In this document: piece after piece, positions 16,294 through 24,541 of the stretch
How positions within the stretch are numbered: position 1 is the first letter of the stretch
Layout of the letters: each line of letters begins with the position of its first letter
Origin: Promethearchaeota archaeon
GTDB taxonomy: Archaea > Asgardarchaeota > Lokiarchaeia > Sigynarchaeales > SOKP01
Assembly: GCA_019058515.1 (NCBI GenBank)
Contig: JAHPYY010000141.1
Coordinates: forward strand, 1-48,435
DNA length: 48,435 nt
Direction: 5' to 3'
The notes under the pieces: generated by a model
The model's database searches: none
What the model saw: only the letters and a program-made list of their open reading frames with translations
Told to the model about the DNA's origin: nothing
Translations under genes and position numbers: made by a program

Positions 16294-16464
16294 ATGGAAC
16301 CTGAGGAGAAAAAAAAGATAGAAGAGGAAATTTTAGAACAAAGACGGCTCCCATATTCTATTAGATTAATCGAAGTACAAGGCGACAAATATATCATAGA
16401 AAATACCTTTGGCTCTCAAATGACGTACGTTAAAAAAGACGGTTTGTATAGTTTAGAAGAGTAG
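16294..16464 (+). CDS. Small 56-residue protein, unknown
   Basis: MEPEEKKKIEEEILEQRR starts with an acidic/basic helix, followed by a compact beta-type segment (PYSIRLIEVQGDKYIIENTF) and a tail ending YVKKDGLYSLEE. Codon use and amino-acid balance look like a real gene: good mix of residues, no low complexity, a TATA box placed for a leaderless mRNA. No domain recognised. It is followed by a T/A-rich gap and the unknown gene at 16603 in the same direction. Too small to judge function. Confidence 0.55.
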   Translation: MEPEEKKKIEEEILEQRRLPYSIRLIEVQGDKYIIENTFGSQMTYVKKDGLYSLEE

Positions 16465-16602
16465 TATACTAAAAATAAGCCATCTATTCTTGTTATCAAT
16501 ATATTCTAGAAATTTTTAAATCCCTATCAAATAAAATTAGTACATAATAATTTAAAACCTAAATATTATATTAAATATAAGACTTAAAACAACTTTTTTT
16601 GG

Positions 16603-17748
16603 TTGGTTAAAATTCGAAGAAGAAGATCTCCAAGATCTAACAACTCTGATAATAAGATCACAGAAAAATTTAGAGCTGTTATTGACGAACATACTTCGCT
16701 TTCCATGTATAATGCCAAGGGACGTGCTTTTTGTGTAGTTCGTAAAGATTTAGCAAAGGATTACGAGATTGAGGTGGAACCTAGCGAAGCACCTTTGTTA
16801 AATAAGATGTTAGATGAGCCAGATCCCTACGAAAGTTCAATGGCAGATATTAGAATACTAGAGGAAGAAGTTTTCCCCATTAATGATTCGATTATCAATG
16901 TTTTCGGCACAGAAAACGATTTAATTCTTAACTCGATAAAACTTGCCATTGGAGGAACTAAGTATGATTATGTGACAATTCACGAAAAAGATTTAATTAA
17001 ATACGACGTTAAGCCTACTCTTGCTGGTTTAATGGGTTTTATTAAAGAAAACAACGATAGTATTTTGGGATTTTTGGATTCAGAATATATCAGCGAAGAG
17101 GGAAACGTCATCTATTTAAGTTGCGGAAAAAAAAACCTATCAGACAATATTTACTCTTTGAAATTGAAAATCTTAGCCTCAATGCAACAAAGAGGATTTT
17201 TTCTTCAGCAAGAACACAAGTATTATGGTCTCCAGTTATACTTAGTTATCGAAGCAAAAAAGCCTAACGACGATAAACTGTTAGAGTTTTTGAAAGAATT
17301 GGAGATTGATTGGGAATTGATATTCTTTCGCAGAAGATTAGCTATACACGACTGGACGGAAATTGAATGCGAGCGGAACTCCGAGAATCTTAAGAGTTAT
17401 TTGAGAGCGAAGTTTGAAAACTTAAATTACTTTGATATAAACAATATTACTAGGTTAGTTATAAAAAACCAATTGCATTTTACAGTAGCAGATAAGATGG
17501 CATCGTTACTTTTTAAAATGAAAACTGAAAGGACATTAAGGACCAACGAACAAAAGTATCAAAAATATCCCTATGACGAAACTCAATTTAGGGATGATGA
17601 GTATTCAATTACGTTAAAAAAAGCCGAAATTGCTGCCGCAGCGAGGTTAGCGTGTGCGTATTTAGGATTTCAAACAGAAATAAAGTTCGATCGAGACATT
17701 TCTCCGGCTGAAATCATGAAATATGAGGAAGAATTAACTAATATTTAA
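16603..17748 (+). CDS. Conserved-looking hypothetical protein with Arg-rich N-terminus
   Basis: 381 residues from a TTG start. It begins VKIRRRRSPRSNN, a strongly basic patch of 13 residues that would suit RNA or DNA contact. The rest is a soluble alpha/beta-looking protein with no cofactor or metal motif that I recognise; a late helical region (TLKKAEIAAAARLACAYLGF) is notable. No signal peptide or membrane segment. No in-frame ATG exists before residue 30 or so, which supports the TTG. Convergent with mch. Function unknown. Confidence 0.6.
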   Translation: MVKIRRRRSPRSNNSDNKITEKFRAVIDEHTSLSMYNAKGRAFCVVRKDLAKDYEIEVEPSEAPLLNKMLDEPDPYESSMADIRILEEEVFPINDSIINVFGTENDLILNSIKLAIGGTKYDYVTIHEKDLIKYDVKPTLAGLMGFIKENNDSILGFLDSEYISEEGNVIYLSCGKKNLSDNIYSLKLKILASMQQRGFFLQQEHKYYGLQLYLVIEAKKPNDDKLLEFLKELEIDWELIFFRRRLAIHDWTEIECERNSENLKSYLRAKFENLNYFDINNITRLVIKNQLHFTVADKMASLLFKMKTERTLRTNEQKYQKYPYDETQFRDDEYSITLKKAEIAAAARLACAYLGFQTEIKFDRDISPAEIMKYEEELTNI

Positions 17749-17768
17749 AGAAGAAGAACAGAGAATAT

Positions 17769-17777
17769 AAAAAAAAA
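17769..17777 (-). terminator. T-run terminator (- strand) after mch
   Basis: Nine A on the + strand give a nine-T run on the - strand 12 nt past the mch stop codon. The run may also stop readthrough between the two convergent genes. Confidence 0.5.
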
Positions 17778-17789
17778 TCTAATTTTAGA

Positions 17790-18785
17790 TTAATCTAATT
17801 TGTAGGATTGTTTCAATAATTCATAATTTATATTTCCAACTGTAATCGTATGTCCAGTTTTAACGTTATTGACCGTGTAAGTAGCTGGAGCGAATAATCC
17901 TGGATCGATCTTGTAAAAATCGTATTCTGCTTCTTTGAATATGGTATTAAACGGCTTTCCATAACTTGGGGATTGATCTGCTGGGGCTTTTTCCAAGAGT
18001 TCAAAAAGCTCAGATTCTTTTTCTTTTTCCACATCAATAGTGTAGAAAGTTTGACCTGCTGCGATAATAGAATCGTTAGTAGTTCCCATTGCAGCAAAAT
18101 CATCTTTAGGAATAGGGGCTATTGAGGTAGTTCCGAACCCCTCTTTTAACATCTCGAGAGGAAAGTGAATCTCGTGCAATTTATGGATGCCCGTCTCAAC
18201 AATTCTCGCAGCGACTTGAATCGAACCAACAATACACGCAGTAGGAGCGCATACGGCGTAGGTATTACTTGGGCTGACATTACACTTCGTAGAAACAATT
18301 TCTAAAACCTCTTCGTTAGGCATCTGTCGTGTTTCGAATACTAACACTGCATATTCAGACTCGTCCGTGTAGGGAATTTCTTCAAACAATTTCTCACTAC
18401 GAGCCTTTGCTCTCGCGGGTCCAGAGCCTAAAGATTGAAATACCACTTTCTTTTTTACTTTGCCATCCTTTTCCACTTCCTTTTTAAGCTTTACGCTCCA
18501 TCCCGCCAATTGCGAGGCCATACACGATAATACGGGATGAGAAGTGTACACATTCACAGCAGGTAGGTAGTGCTTACCAATGTTGAAAGATGTGAATTCT
18601 ACAGTTCCCAATCCTCCCATACAAATCTCTCCTACCAATTTTCCCGCGATCCACGAGCCATTAGTTAGATCTAAAACCGTTGCTTCTGTTGACAGCTTAT
18701 TTACTTCCACTCCATACTTTTCCTTATTGTCCATTAAATCCTTGACAATATTAAAGGCCAAATCGTTAATTTTTACATGATGCAT
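17790..18785 (-). CDS. mch: Methenyltetrahydromethanopterin cyclohydrolase
   Basis: 331 residues, the size of archaeal Mch, and similar to it along the whole length: the N-terminal NGSWIAGKLVGEICMGGLGTV block, the VYTSHPVLSCMASQLAGW segment, the ASL-like GSGPARA motif, CAPTACIVGSIQVAARIVETG, and the KDDFAAMGTTNDSIIAAGQ block. It interconverts methenyl-H4MPT and formyl-H4MPT, the second pterin-bound step in the methyl branch of the archaeal Wood-Ljungdahl pathway. A GGTGA ribosome binding site lies exactly 6 nt before the ATG. Ftr and Mtd, the enzymes on either side of this step, are encoded about 6-8 kb away. Confidence 0.95.
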   Translation of the reverse strand: MHHVKINDLAFNIVKDLMDNKEKYGVEVNKLSTEATVLDLTNGSWIAGKLVGEICMGGLGTVEFTSFNIGKHYLPAVNVYTSHPVLSCMASQLAGWSVKLKKEVEKDGKVKKKVVFQSLGSGPARAKARSEKLFEEIPYTDESEYAVLVFETRQMPNEEVLEIVSTKCNVSPSNTYAVCAPTACIVGSIQVAARIVETGIHKLHEIHFPLEMLKEGFGTTSIAPIPKDDFAAMGTTNDSIIAAGQTFYTIDVEKEKESELFELLEKAPADQSPSYGKPFNTIFKEAEYDFYKIDPGLFAPATYTVNNVKTGHTITVGNINYELLKQSYKLD

Positions 18786-18791
18786 TGTACT

Positions 18792-18796
18792 TCACC
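18792..18796 (-). promoter_or_regulatory. Ribosome binding site GGTGA of mch
   Basis: On the - strand GGTGA is 6 nt before the mch ATG. It shows the local Shine-Dalgarno consensus and spacing, which is the yardstick for judging the odd start codon of the Rag-like GTPase. Confidence 0.65.
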
Positions 18797-18887
18797 AAAT
18801 AGAATTTTTTGAAATTATGATTATTTATTATACGTAGAATAATAAAAAATATTAACACATTTTGTAAATTTTGAATAAAAATTAGAC

Positions 18888-20402
18888 ATGGAAGAAATTA
18901 ATCCTCACATCGACCAATTACGGATAGATATAGATCAAGCGAAAAATAAATTCATAGATGTCGTAAGAAAAAGAGAATTGTCTGTACACATATTTACTCA
19001 TATCGACGCAGATGGTTTGTCTTCGGGGGCTATTTTAGGAAAAGCGCTTTATAGAGAGAATATCCCTTTTCAAATCACTGCTTTAAAACAATTAGAGAAA
19101 ACTGAAATACAGAAAATTGCTTTAATTGAGAAGGATGTCCAAAAATATTACATTTTTTCAGACTTTGGAAGCGGACAATATCTTGAGCTTGTTAAATGCT
19201 TATCTAGGGGAGATCCAAATCCACCGTTTATTATTTTAGACCACCACTTACCCCAAGGCGTGGCGAAAAAAGAAAACAGAAGTGATTTAAAGAAAGTTTA
19301 CGATAGTACCAAACCGTGGCACCTTAATCCCTATTTCTACGAACTGGATGGAAGCAATGAAGTATCAGGGGCTGGAATGTGTTACTTATTTGCAAAAAGC
19401 TTAAACGGAAAAAATGTGGATTTATCTCCAATCGCTCTTATAGGTGCAATTGGAGATATCCAAAACCAAGATAATAAGAGAGGTTTTACCGGAATTAATC
19501 TAATTATAGAAAAAGATGCTTTAACAGCTAATTTAATTGAAATATTTAACGATTTAAATTATTCCTCAATGAAACCTTTAAATGAAGCAATTGGATACTC
19601 AACAGAAATTCAATTGCCAGGCTTGTCAGGGGATGTTAATAAATCGCTACTATTTCTCAAAAGTCTTGGAATTTTAATTGAAAAACCCGATGGGACGATA
19701 AAAAATCTAACTGAATTAAGTGAAGAAGAGAAAAAAATCCTCTCTTCAGGGATTATTAAGTATAGCTCTTTGAAACTCAACGAAAATCCTTCAGAAGTAA
19801 TAAACAAACTAATAATAAAACGATATATTTTAAAGCAAGGAAAGAAAGGCAGCTACATGTACGATTTACACGACTTTTCAATTTTGCTAAATGCATGTGG
19901 ACGTACATCTAATGCATCGCTAGGGATCACCATTGCGATGGGAGGGAGTGAGAAATTGTTTTCTCAAGCTCAAGAGGTAATCTCAAATTACAACAAATCG
20001 TTGGTGAAAGCTTTAGAATGGATCCAAATGGAAGATAGAATTAAACAGCTAAATAATCTACAATACTTTCTAGGAGAGGAAATTATCCCTGAAACTATTG
20101 TTGGAGTAATATCTTCGATGTTAATTTTTGATAACAACAATAAAATTAACAAAGAAAAACCTTTATTTGGAATGGCTAAGAGAGAAGGAGAGGACGTGTA
20201 TAAAGTGTCCGCTAGAGCACACCAGAATATTATAGATAAGGGTATAAACCTTTCCGAAGTGATAAGAGAAGCTTCTAAGCTTAGCAAGATTGATTTTTTA
20301 GGTGGGGGTCACCCTCCTGCAGCTGGAACCAAAATCCCGTTGAATTCGATCAAAAAGTTTTTAGAAAATTGTGATAAAGTAATCGAATTACAGCTCCATT
20401 AA
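18888..20402 (+). CDS. Archaeal RecJ-like DHH/DHHA1 phosphoesterase
   Basis: 504 residues. DHH-family motifs are complete: HIDADGLSSGA (D40, D42), DFGSG (D92), ILDHHLP (D118, H119, H120) and GAIGD (D190). The C-terminal DHHA1 domain ends with the nucleic-acid-binding LGGGHPPAAG (471-480). This set is typical of archaeal RecJ/GAN-type exonucleases, related to eukaryotic Cdc45, which associate with GINS at the replication fork or trim DNA/RNA ends. All catalytic metal ligands are present, so an active nuclease is expected. Convergent with the beta-CASP nuclease gene, 23 nt apart. Confidence 0.88.
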   Translation: MEEINPHIDQLRIDIDQAKNKFIDVVRKRELSVHIFTHIDADGLSSGAILGKALYRENIPFQITALKQLEKTEIQKIALIEKDVQKYYIFSDFGSGQYLELVKCLSRGDPNPPFIILDHHLPQGVAKKENRSDLKKVYDSTKPWHLNPYFYELDGSNEVSGAGMCYLFAKSLNGKNVDLSPIALIGAIGDIQNQDNKRGFTGINLIIEKDALTANLIEIFNDLNYSSMKPLNEAIGYSTEIQLPGLSGDVNKSLLFLKSLGILIEKPDGTIKNLTELSEEEKKILSSGIIKYSSLKLNENPSEVINKLIIKRYILKQGKKGSYMYDLHDFSILLNACGRTSNASLGITIAMGGSEKLFSQAQEVISNYNKSLVKALEWIQMEDRIKQLNNLQYFLGEEIIPETIVGVISSMLIFDNNNKINKEKPLFGMAKREGEDVYKVSARAHQNIIDKGINLSEVIREASKLSKIDFLGGGHPPAAGTKIPLNSIKKFLENCDKVIELQLH

Positions 20403-20425
20403 CAAACAGCGTTTTAAAACTTATT

Positions 20426-21730
20426 TTAAATTTTATATACCTCACCAACTTCGGGAGCGACAGAATTAAAACTATTGTCACTTAATACGCTAGCAAATGA
20501 AGTGGTGGATTTATTATCACCGTGTATGCAAAATACATTTTTTGAGGTACGATTTCTAAAAAATAAATCTTCGACATAACTTTTCAATTGATTTTTGTCT
20601 GCGTGGCTTGAAAAGTCAAAATAATCGTAACTACACCTTGCTTGCAGGGAAATCTTTTCTTGGTCCAATTTATTTCCGTTTTCAGTAAACTCGAATTGAC
20701 CACTATCAATTAGCATTCTACCAGGAGTACCTTCAACTTGATAACCAACAAGATAAATTGCCGAGGAGGTATCATCTAATACTTCTTTGATGTAATTAAG
20801 AGCAGCACCTCCCTTTAGCATCCCTGATGGAGAAACTATCACGCCGTTGGATTTAAGAGCCATATCCCTTGTCTTTCTTTTCGAGATAAACCTCGTTCTT
20901 TTAAGTGCATCCTTATATTGTTTAATATCCTTCAAATACTCGGGATAATCTAAATACATCATGGAAATTAATTTCGCCATTCCATCTAAGAAGATTTTTC
21001 CCGTGTAGTTATGCTTCCATAAAATCATAAGAGCTTCTTGGGAGCGCGCTACTCCAAAAGCTGGAACCAACACTTTTCCTCCATTTTCTGTTACATTAAT
21101 TACATTTTCTGTGAATTTTTTCTCTAATTCTTCGCGAGGAGGGTGTTCCTTTAATGCATATGTTGACTCAATAATACACGCATCGATTTCAGGGAATTCT
21201 AAAGTTTTAGATTTTTTCACTAAATTAGTATTACCCGTGTTAATGTCTCCAGTATAGAGAATTCTTTTTCCATCTACCTCTACTAAAATGGATACGCTTC
21301 CAGGAATATGTCCAGCGTTATAAAATGATATAAAAAAATCGTCCTTTATACGATATTTTACGTGACTTTTCACAAAATATGCGTTTTGAATCATTTTTCG
21401 TATTTCTTTAGAACCAAAAGGATACGAATAGCTAGATATCCTAATCATATCTTTTATAAGTGCCTTTGAAATATCGAGAGTTAGTGGGTTAGTTAACAAT
21501 GGGATTGAATTCTTAGTGTATATGTAGGGTATCGCACCGGAGTGATCTATATGACAGTGAGACAGCGCTACAGCTTTAATATTTTTGGAATTGTAATCGA
21601 GAGGTAACCGCTCTTCCTTACTAAATCTAACACCATAGTCTAATAGACAACATATTCCATCTTTTGATTCAATCAGAATCCCAGATCGTCCGACTTCTCT
21701 GCAACTACCCAAAAAGCGAATGCTTACCAT
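20426..21730 (-). CDS. Beta-CASP metallo-beta-lactamase ribonuclease (CPSF-like)
   Basis: 434 residues. The metallo-beta-lactamase core has SHCHIDHSG (H58, H60, D62, H63), NAGHIPGS (H141) and TGDINTG (D162). The beta-CASP part follows (LVPAFGVARSQE, VSPSGMLKGG), with the late histidines in DFSSHADK and FCIHGD. No N-terminal KH domains, so it matches the shorter aCPSF2-type or RNase J-like archaeal proteins, not the long aCPSF1. It should cut or degrade RNA from the 5' end using two zinc ions. A cytoplasmic enzyme of RNA maturation and turnover. Confidence 0.87.
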   Translation of the reverse strand: MVSIRFLGSCREVGRSGILIESKDGICCLLDYGVRFSKEERLPLDYNSKNIKAVALSHCHIDHSGAIPYIYTKNSIPLLTNPLTLDISKALIKDMIRISSYSYPFGSKEIRKMIQNAYFVKSHVKYRIKDDFFISFYNAGHIPGSVSILVEVDGKRILYTGDINTGNTNLVKKSKTLEFPEIDACIIESTYALKEHPPREELEKKFTENVINVTENGGKVLVPAFGVARSQEALMILWKHNYTGKIFLDGMAKLISMMYLDYPEYLKDIKQYKDALKRTRFISKRKTRDMALKSNGVIVSPSGMLKGGAALNYIKEVLDDTSSAIYLVGYQVEGTPGRMLIDSGQFEFTENGNKLDQEKISLQARCSYDYFDFSSHADKNQLKSYVEDLFFRNRTSKNVFCIHGDNKSTTSFASVLSDNSFNSVAPEVGEVYKI

Positions 21731-21884
21731 GATAAGTATAGTGTTAATATTGATCGATTTAAAAAGTCCTACTTAAGTATGTAAAAAGTATAAGAAAATA
21801 TCAATTTTATTAAAATTAAAAAAGAATTTGTCCATCCAGAGCTATAAATAGAAGTTGGTTTATTCAAATTACAGAAAAACCAAT

Positions 21885-21891
21885 AAAAAAA
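21885..21891 (-). terminator. T-run terminator (- strand) after mtnP
   Basis: Seven A on the + strand (seven T on the - strand), with a second short run beside it, lie 8 nt past the stop of mtnP, at the end of the adenine salvage operon. Confidence 0.4.
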
Positions 21892-21898
21892 GAAAAAT

Positions 21899-22648
21899 TT
21901 AGCTTATTTTAGGTATAGCATTTGTCAGTAACGCAATTACATGTTCTACATTCTTACTGAAAACTTCTAAAATTTCATTCCAAGTGACAGGCGCTTCATC
22001 AGTTTTCCAACAATCATAATCCGTAGACATCGCGACTGCAGCGTAAGGAATGACCGCTTCGTTAGCTAAAGCCGTTTCGGGAGCAATACTCATGTTAATC
22101 ACATCTGCGCCCCAAATCCTAAACATATTGGACTCCGCCCTTGTAGAAAATCTTGGACCTTCGATAGTCACTACAGTTCCTTTTTCGTGAAATTTGATGT
22201 TCAGTTCTTTTGCGGTATCGATGAGTATTTTACGTAAATCTTCGTTGTAAGGATCTGCCATTGGTGTATGTTTCATGTCTCCTGGTTCGAACTTTTCAAA
22301 AAAAGAAACTTTTCTTAACCGAGTGAAATCGATAAATTGGTCGAGTATGACTAAATCACCCCTGTCGATTTGTTCCCTCAGACTACCGCAAGCCGTGGTT
22401 GCTAAAATGTGAGTGCATCCTTGGTCCTTTAACGCTTGTATATTTGCTCTGTAATTAACTTGAGTAGGAGGAATAGTATGTTCTCTTCCGTGTCGTGCTA
22501 TTAGTACGACATCTACTCCTTCAATTTTGCCCGTCTTTAAAGGTGAGGTGGGTTTTCCAAAAGATGTATCCACTTCTACATCTTTTGCATCTTTTAATAT
22601 ATCTGGGTTATCTAATCCACTTCCCCCAATTATTCCTATTTTAACCAT
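21899..22648 (-). CDS. mtnP: S-methyl-5'-thioadenosine phosphorylase
   Basis: 249 residues from ATG 22648. A GTG nine bases upstream belongs to a GTGAT ribosome binding site placed 4 nt before the ATG, so it is not the start. IGIIGGSGL binds phosphate; ARHGREH, TTACGSL, TIEGPRFSTRAES, and the NMS...PE.ALA.EA block with STDYDCWK match the MTAP branch of PNP-family phosphorylases very closely, including human MTAP. It cleaves methylthioadenosine with phosphate to adenine and methylthioribose-1-phosphate. The upstream co-directional gene is apt, so adenine released here can be used at once. Confidence 0.93.
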   Translation of the reverse strand: MVKIGIIGGSGLDNPDILKDAKDVEVDTSFGKPTSPLKTGKIEGVDVVLIARHGREHTIPPTQVNYRANIQALKDQGCTHILATTACGSLREQIDRGDLVILDQFIDFTRLRKVSFFEKFEPGDMKHTPMADPYNEDLRKILIDTAKELNIKFHEKGTVVTIEGPRFSTRAESNMFRIWGADVINMSIAPETALANEAVIPYAAVAMSTDYDCWKTDEAPVTWNEILEVFSKNVEHVIALLTNAIPKIS

Positions 22649-22682
22649 AATAATCACTTATTTCTAAATGTAATATCATTTC

Positions 22683-23210
22683 CTATTCTTCTACTGGGAT
22701 TTCTATTAATGAAAGTAGCTCATATTCTTTTAATTGGTCTCTTCCATGCAAACTTCCAGTTAGTTCAATAACAAACGCAATCCCTTCTATTTTGCCACCC
22801 GCCTTCTCAATCAGGTTACATGCCGCTTTAGCAGTTCCCCCAGTTGCTAATAAATCGTCAAATAACAGAACTTTCTCTCCATTTTCAATGCTATCTACAT
22901 GCATTTCGATGCTATCGGTCCCGTACTCCAATTCGTAAGTTTCTTTTATTGTTTCGGCAGGTAATTTCCCTGGTTTTCTGATTAACACGAAACCAGCACC
23001 CATTAAATAGGCAATAGCACCTCCAAAAACATATCCACGAGCTTCGATTGCCGCAACTTTTGTAATTCCCTTACCACGAAAATGATTTACAATTCTGTCG
23101 ATTGATTCCTTAAATGGGGCGTGAGCTTTACACAGTGTTGTTATATCTTTAAACTGAATCCCAGCTTTAGGCCAATCTGGAACATTTCGAATATAATTAA
23201 TTAGATCCAT
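22683..23210 (-). CDS. apt: Adenine phosphoribosyltransferase
   Basis: 175 residues. DWPKAGIQFKDIT (12-24), AIEARGYVFG (54-63), LIRKPGKLP and the PRPP-binding LLFDDLLATGGT (115-126) identify a bacterial/eukaryotic-type APRT. It makes AMP from adenine and PRPP. It is the first gene of a two-gene operon with mtnP (34-nt gap), a functional pair: MTA recycling feeds adenine to this enzyme. Length is normal. The divergent Rag-like GTPase gene lies across a 285-bp AT-rich gap. Confidence 0.93.
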   Translation of the reverse strand: MDLINYIRNVPDWPKAGIQFKDITTLCKAHAPFKESIDRIVNHFRGKGITKVAAIEARGYVFGGAIAYLMGAGFVLIRKPGKLPAETIKETYELEYGTDSIEMHVDSIENGEKVLLFDDLLATGGTAKAACNLIEKAGGKIEGIAFVIELTGSLHGRDQLKEYELLSLIEIPVEE

Positions 23211-23412
23211 AATCTTTCAATTATTTGTTTTTTTAATTTAAATAAATATATCAATTATCCAAATTAAACAGCGTTTTTAAGCATTTTTTAGATATAAAAC
23301 TTATCTAGATTTTGATACTCAATAACGACATTTTTGATATTTTACCATTAGAAAAAATTACAATCGTATAAGAAAATTTAATAACGCTGATTAAAATTAT
23401 TTTAATGTAAAG

Positions 23413-23426
23413 TTTTATAAATATTT
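23413..23426 (+). promoter_or_regulatory. Probable TATA box of the Rag-like GTPase gene
   Basis: TTTTATAAATATTT lies about 70-83 nt before the likely start codon. A transcript starting 25 nt later would have a leader of roughly 45 nt that includes the GGGTGA ribosome binding site. The rest of the 285-bp gap between apt and this gene is AT-rich and holds nothing else I recognise. Confidence 0.4.
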
Positions 23427-23483
23427 CAAACTATTATTTTTTTAAATTAACATCAGTAAAGAAGTAAAATCAATCATAATAAC

Positions 23484-23489
23484 GGGTGA
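23484..23489 (+). promoter_or_regulatory. Ribosome binding site GGGTGA that sets an ATA start codon
   Basis: GGGTGA lies 6 nt before ATA at 23496, the same motif and spacing as the GGTGA of mch. The TGA in it is an in-frame stop for the GTPase frame, so translation must start between 23490 and the P-loop, where only ATA, CTC, CTA and TTC-type codons are available before the first ATG (23544), which lies after the P-loop. Confidence 0.6.
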
Positions 23490-23495
23490 ATAAGT

Positions 23496-24458
23496 ATAAA
23501 AATACTCCTATTCGGACCTGCGGGAGCAGGCAAAACCTCATTAATGAGAACAACCTGCTTAGGGTACAACTTCATGAAGGTAGCTAACATTAAACCTACC
23601 AAAGGAATTTCTAGAGAAAATTTCATTTTCAGAGGCATTTTAGAGTTGAGCATCTGGGATGCTGGTGGACAGGAGCGATATTTGGAAAGGTATTTTTCAG
23701 AGTCTCAGAGACCGTTGATATTTTCCGAAGTAAAAACCGCAATTTATATGGTAGATTCCACTATTGTCGAAAGTAGAATTAGAGACGTTTTTGATAAGTT
23801 TCTGGAGTATATTTTCACCTATAGTCCTGAAATCGACAAGGTTTACGTACTAATAAACAAAATAGATTTACCTAATTCAGAGGAAGATGAAGTTTTTAAA
23901 ACGTTAACGGACGAATTAGATGAAGAGATTCGTAATAAAGTAAGTTTTACGCCAGTTTCTGTAAAAGAAGGAAGCGCTCAACATCGTTTAATTGAAATTC
24001 TTGACTACGAGATTCAAAAAAGCACTTTAAGTATGCAGTTATTAGGTAAAATCCGGCATAACTTGGACCAATTGAAACTTAATACTTTAGCCGATTATCT
24101 CGTGTTTAACCAACCTGATGGTTTGTTAATCGCCTCCACCTTAGGTAAATTCGAATTATCTCCGTTAGAATTCATGAAATTCGAGATCGGGACTCTGGAT
24201 TCTAATCTGTATTCAATCTATCAAACAATAATGAAAATATTGAATGTTCAAAACATAAGTCCTTTAGTGTTATCTACAGTGGTATATGAATCTGATTCCT
24301 CCTATGTTCTTGTGAAGGAGGTTTCGAACGGAGCTGTTTTAATGGCAATATCAAAAAACAAGGAACCTGAAGTGTTTACGGGTATTATGAACATTTTAAA
24401 TAGCGAGGATTTCGATAATTTAAGAGAAGTTATCCAAAATGCGGATATAAAAACTTGA
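23496..24458 (+). CDS. RagA/Gtr1-like GTPase with C-terminal roadblock-like domain
   Basis: 320 residues from ATA. All G motifs are present: GPAGAGKTS (G1, 7-15), T35 in PTKG (G2), WDAGGQE (G3, D55 to E60, with the catalytic Gln59), NKID (G4, 121-124) and SVK (G5, about 155-157). The segment after G3, ERYFSESQRPLIFSEVKTAI, lines up with the RagA/Gtr1 ENYFTSQRDNIFRNVEVLI stretch. The C-terminal part (about 195-320) begins LADYLVFNQPDGLLIASTLG, which resembles a roadblock/LC7 fold as in Rag GTPases. Rag proteins recruit signalling complexes to lysosomes in eukaryotes; the archaeal role is unknown. An ATG start at 23544 would remove the P-loop. Confidence 0.85.
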   Translation: MKILLFGPAGAGKTSLMRTTCLGYNFMKVANIKPTKGISRENFIFRGILELSIWDAGGQERYLERYFSESQRPLIFSEVKTAIYMVDSTIVESRIRDVFDKFLEYIFTYSPEIDKVYVLINKIDLPNSEEDEVFKTLTDELDEEIRNKVSFTPVSVKEGSAQHRLIEILDYEIQKSTLSMQLLGKIRHNLDQLKLNTLADYLVFNQPDGLLIASTLGKFELSPLEFMKFEIGTLDSNLYSIYQTIMKILNVQNISPLVLSTVVYESDSSYVLVKEVSNGAVLMAISKNKEPEVFTGIMNILNSEDFDNLREVIQNADIKT

Positions 24459-24541
24459 AATAATTTCTTTAATGTATAACACAAATAAGTAAAAAAAATT
24501 ATAAGTTAATTAATTACTTATCAAACTCTAAACCTTTTGAC

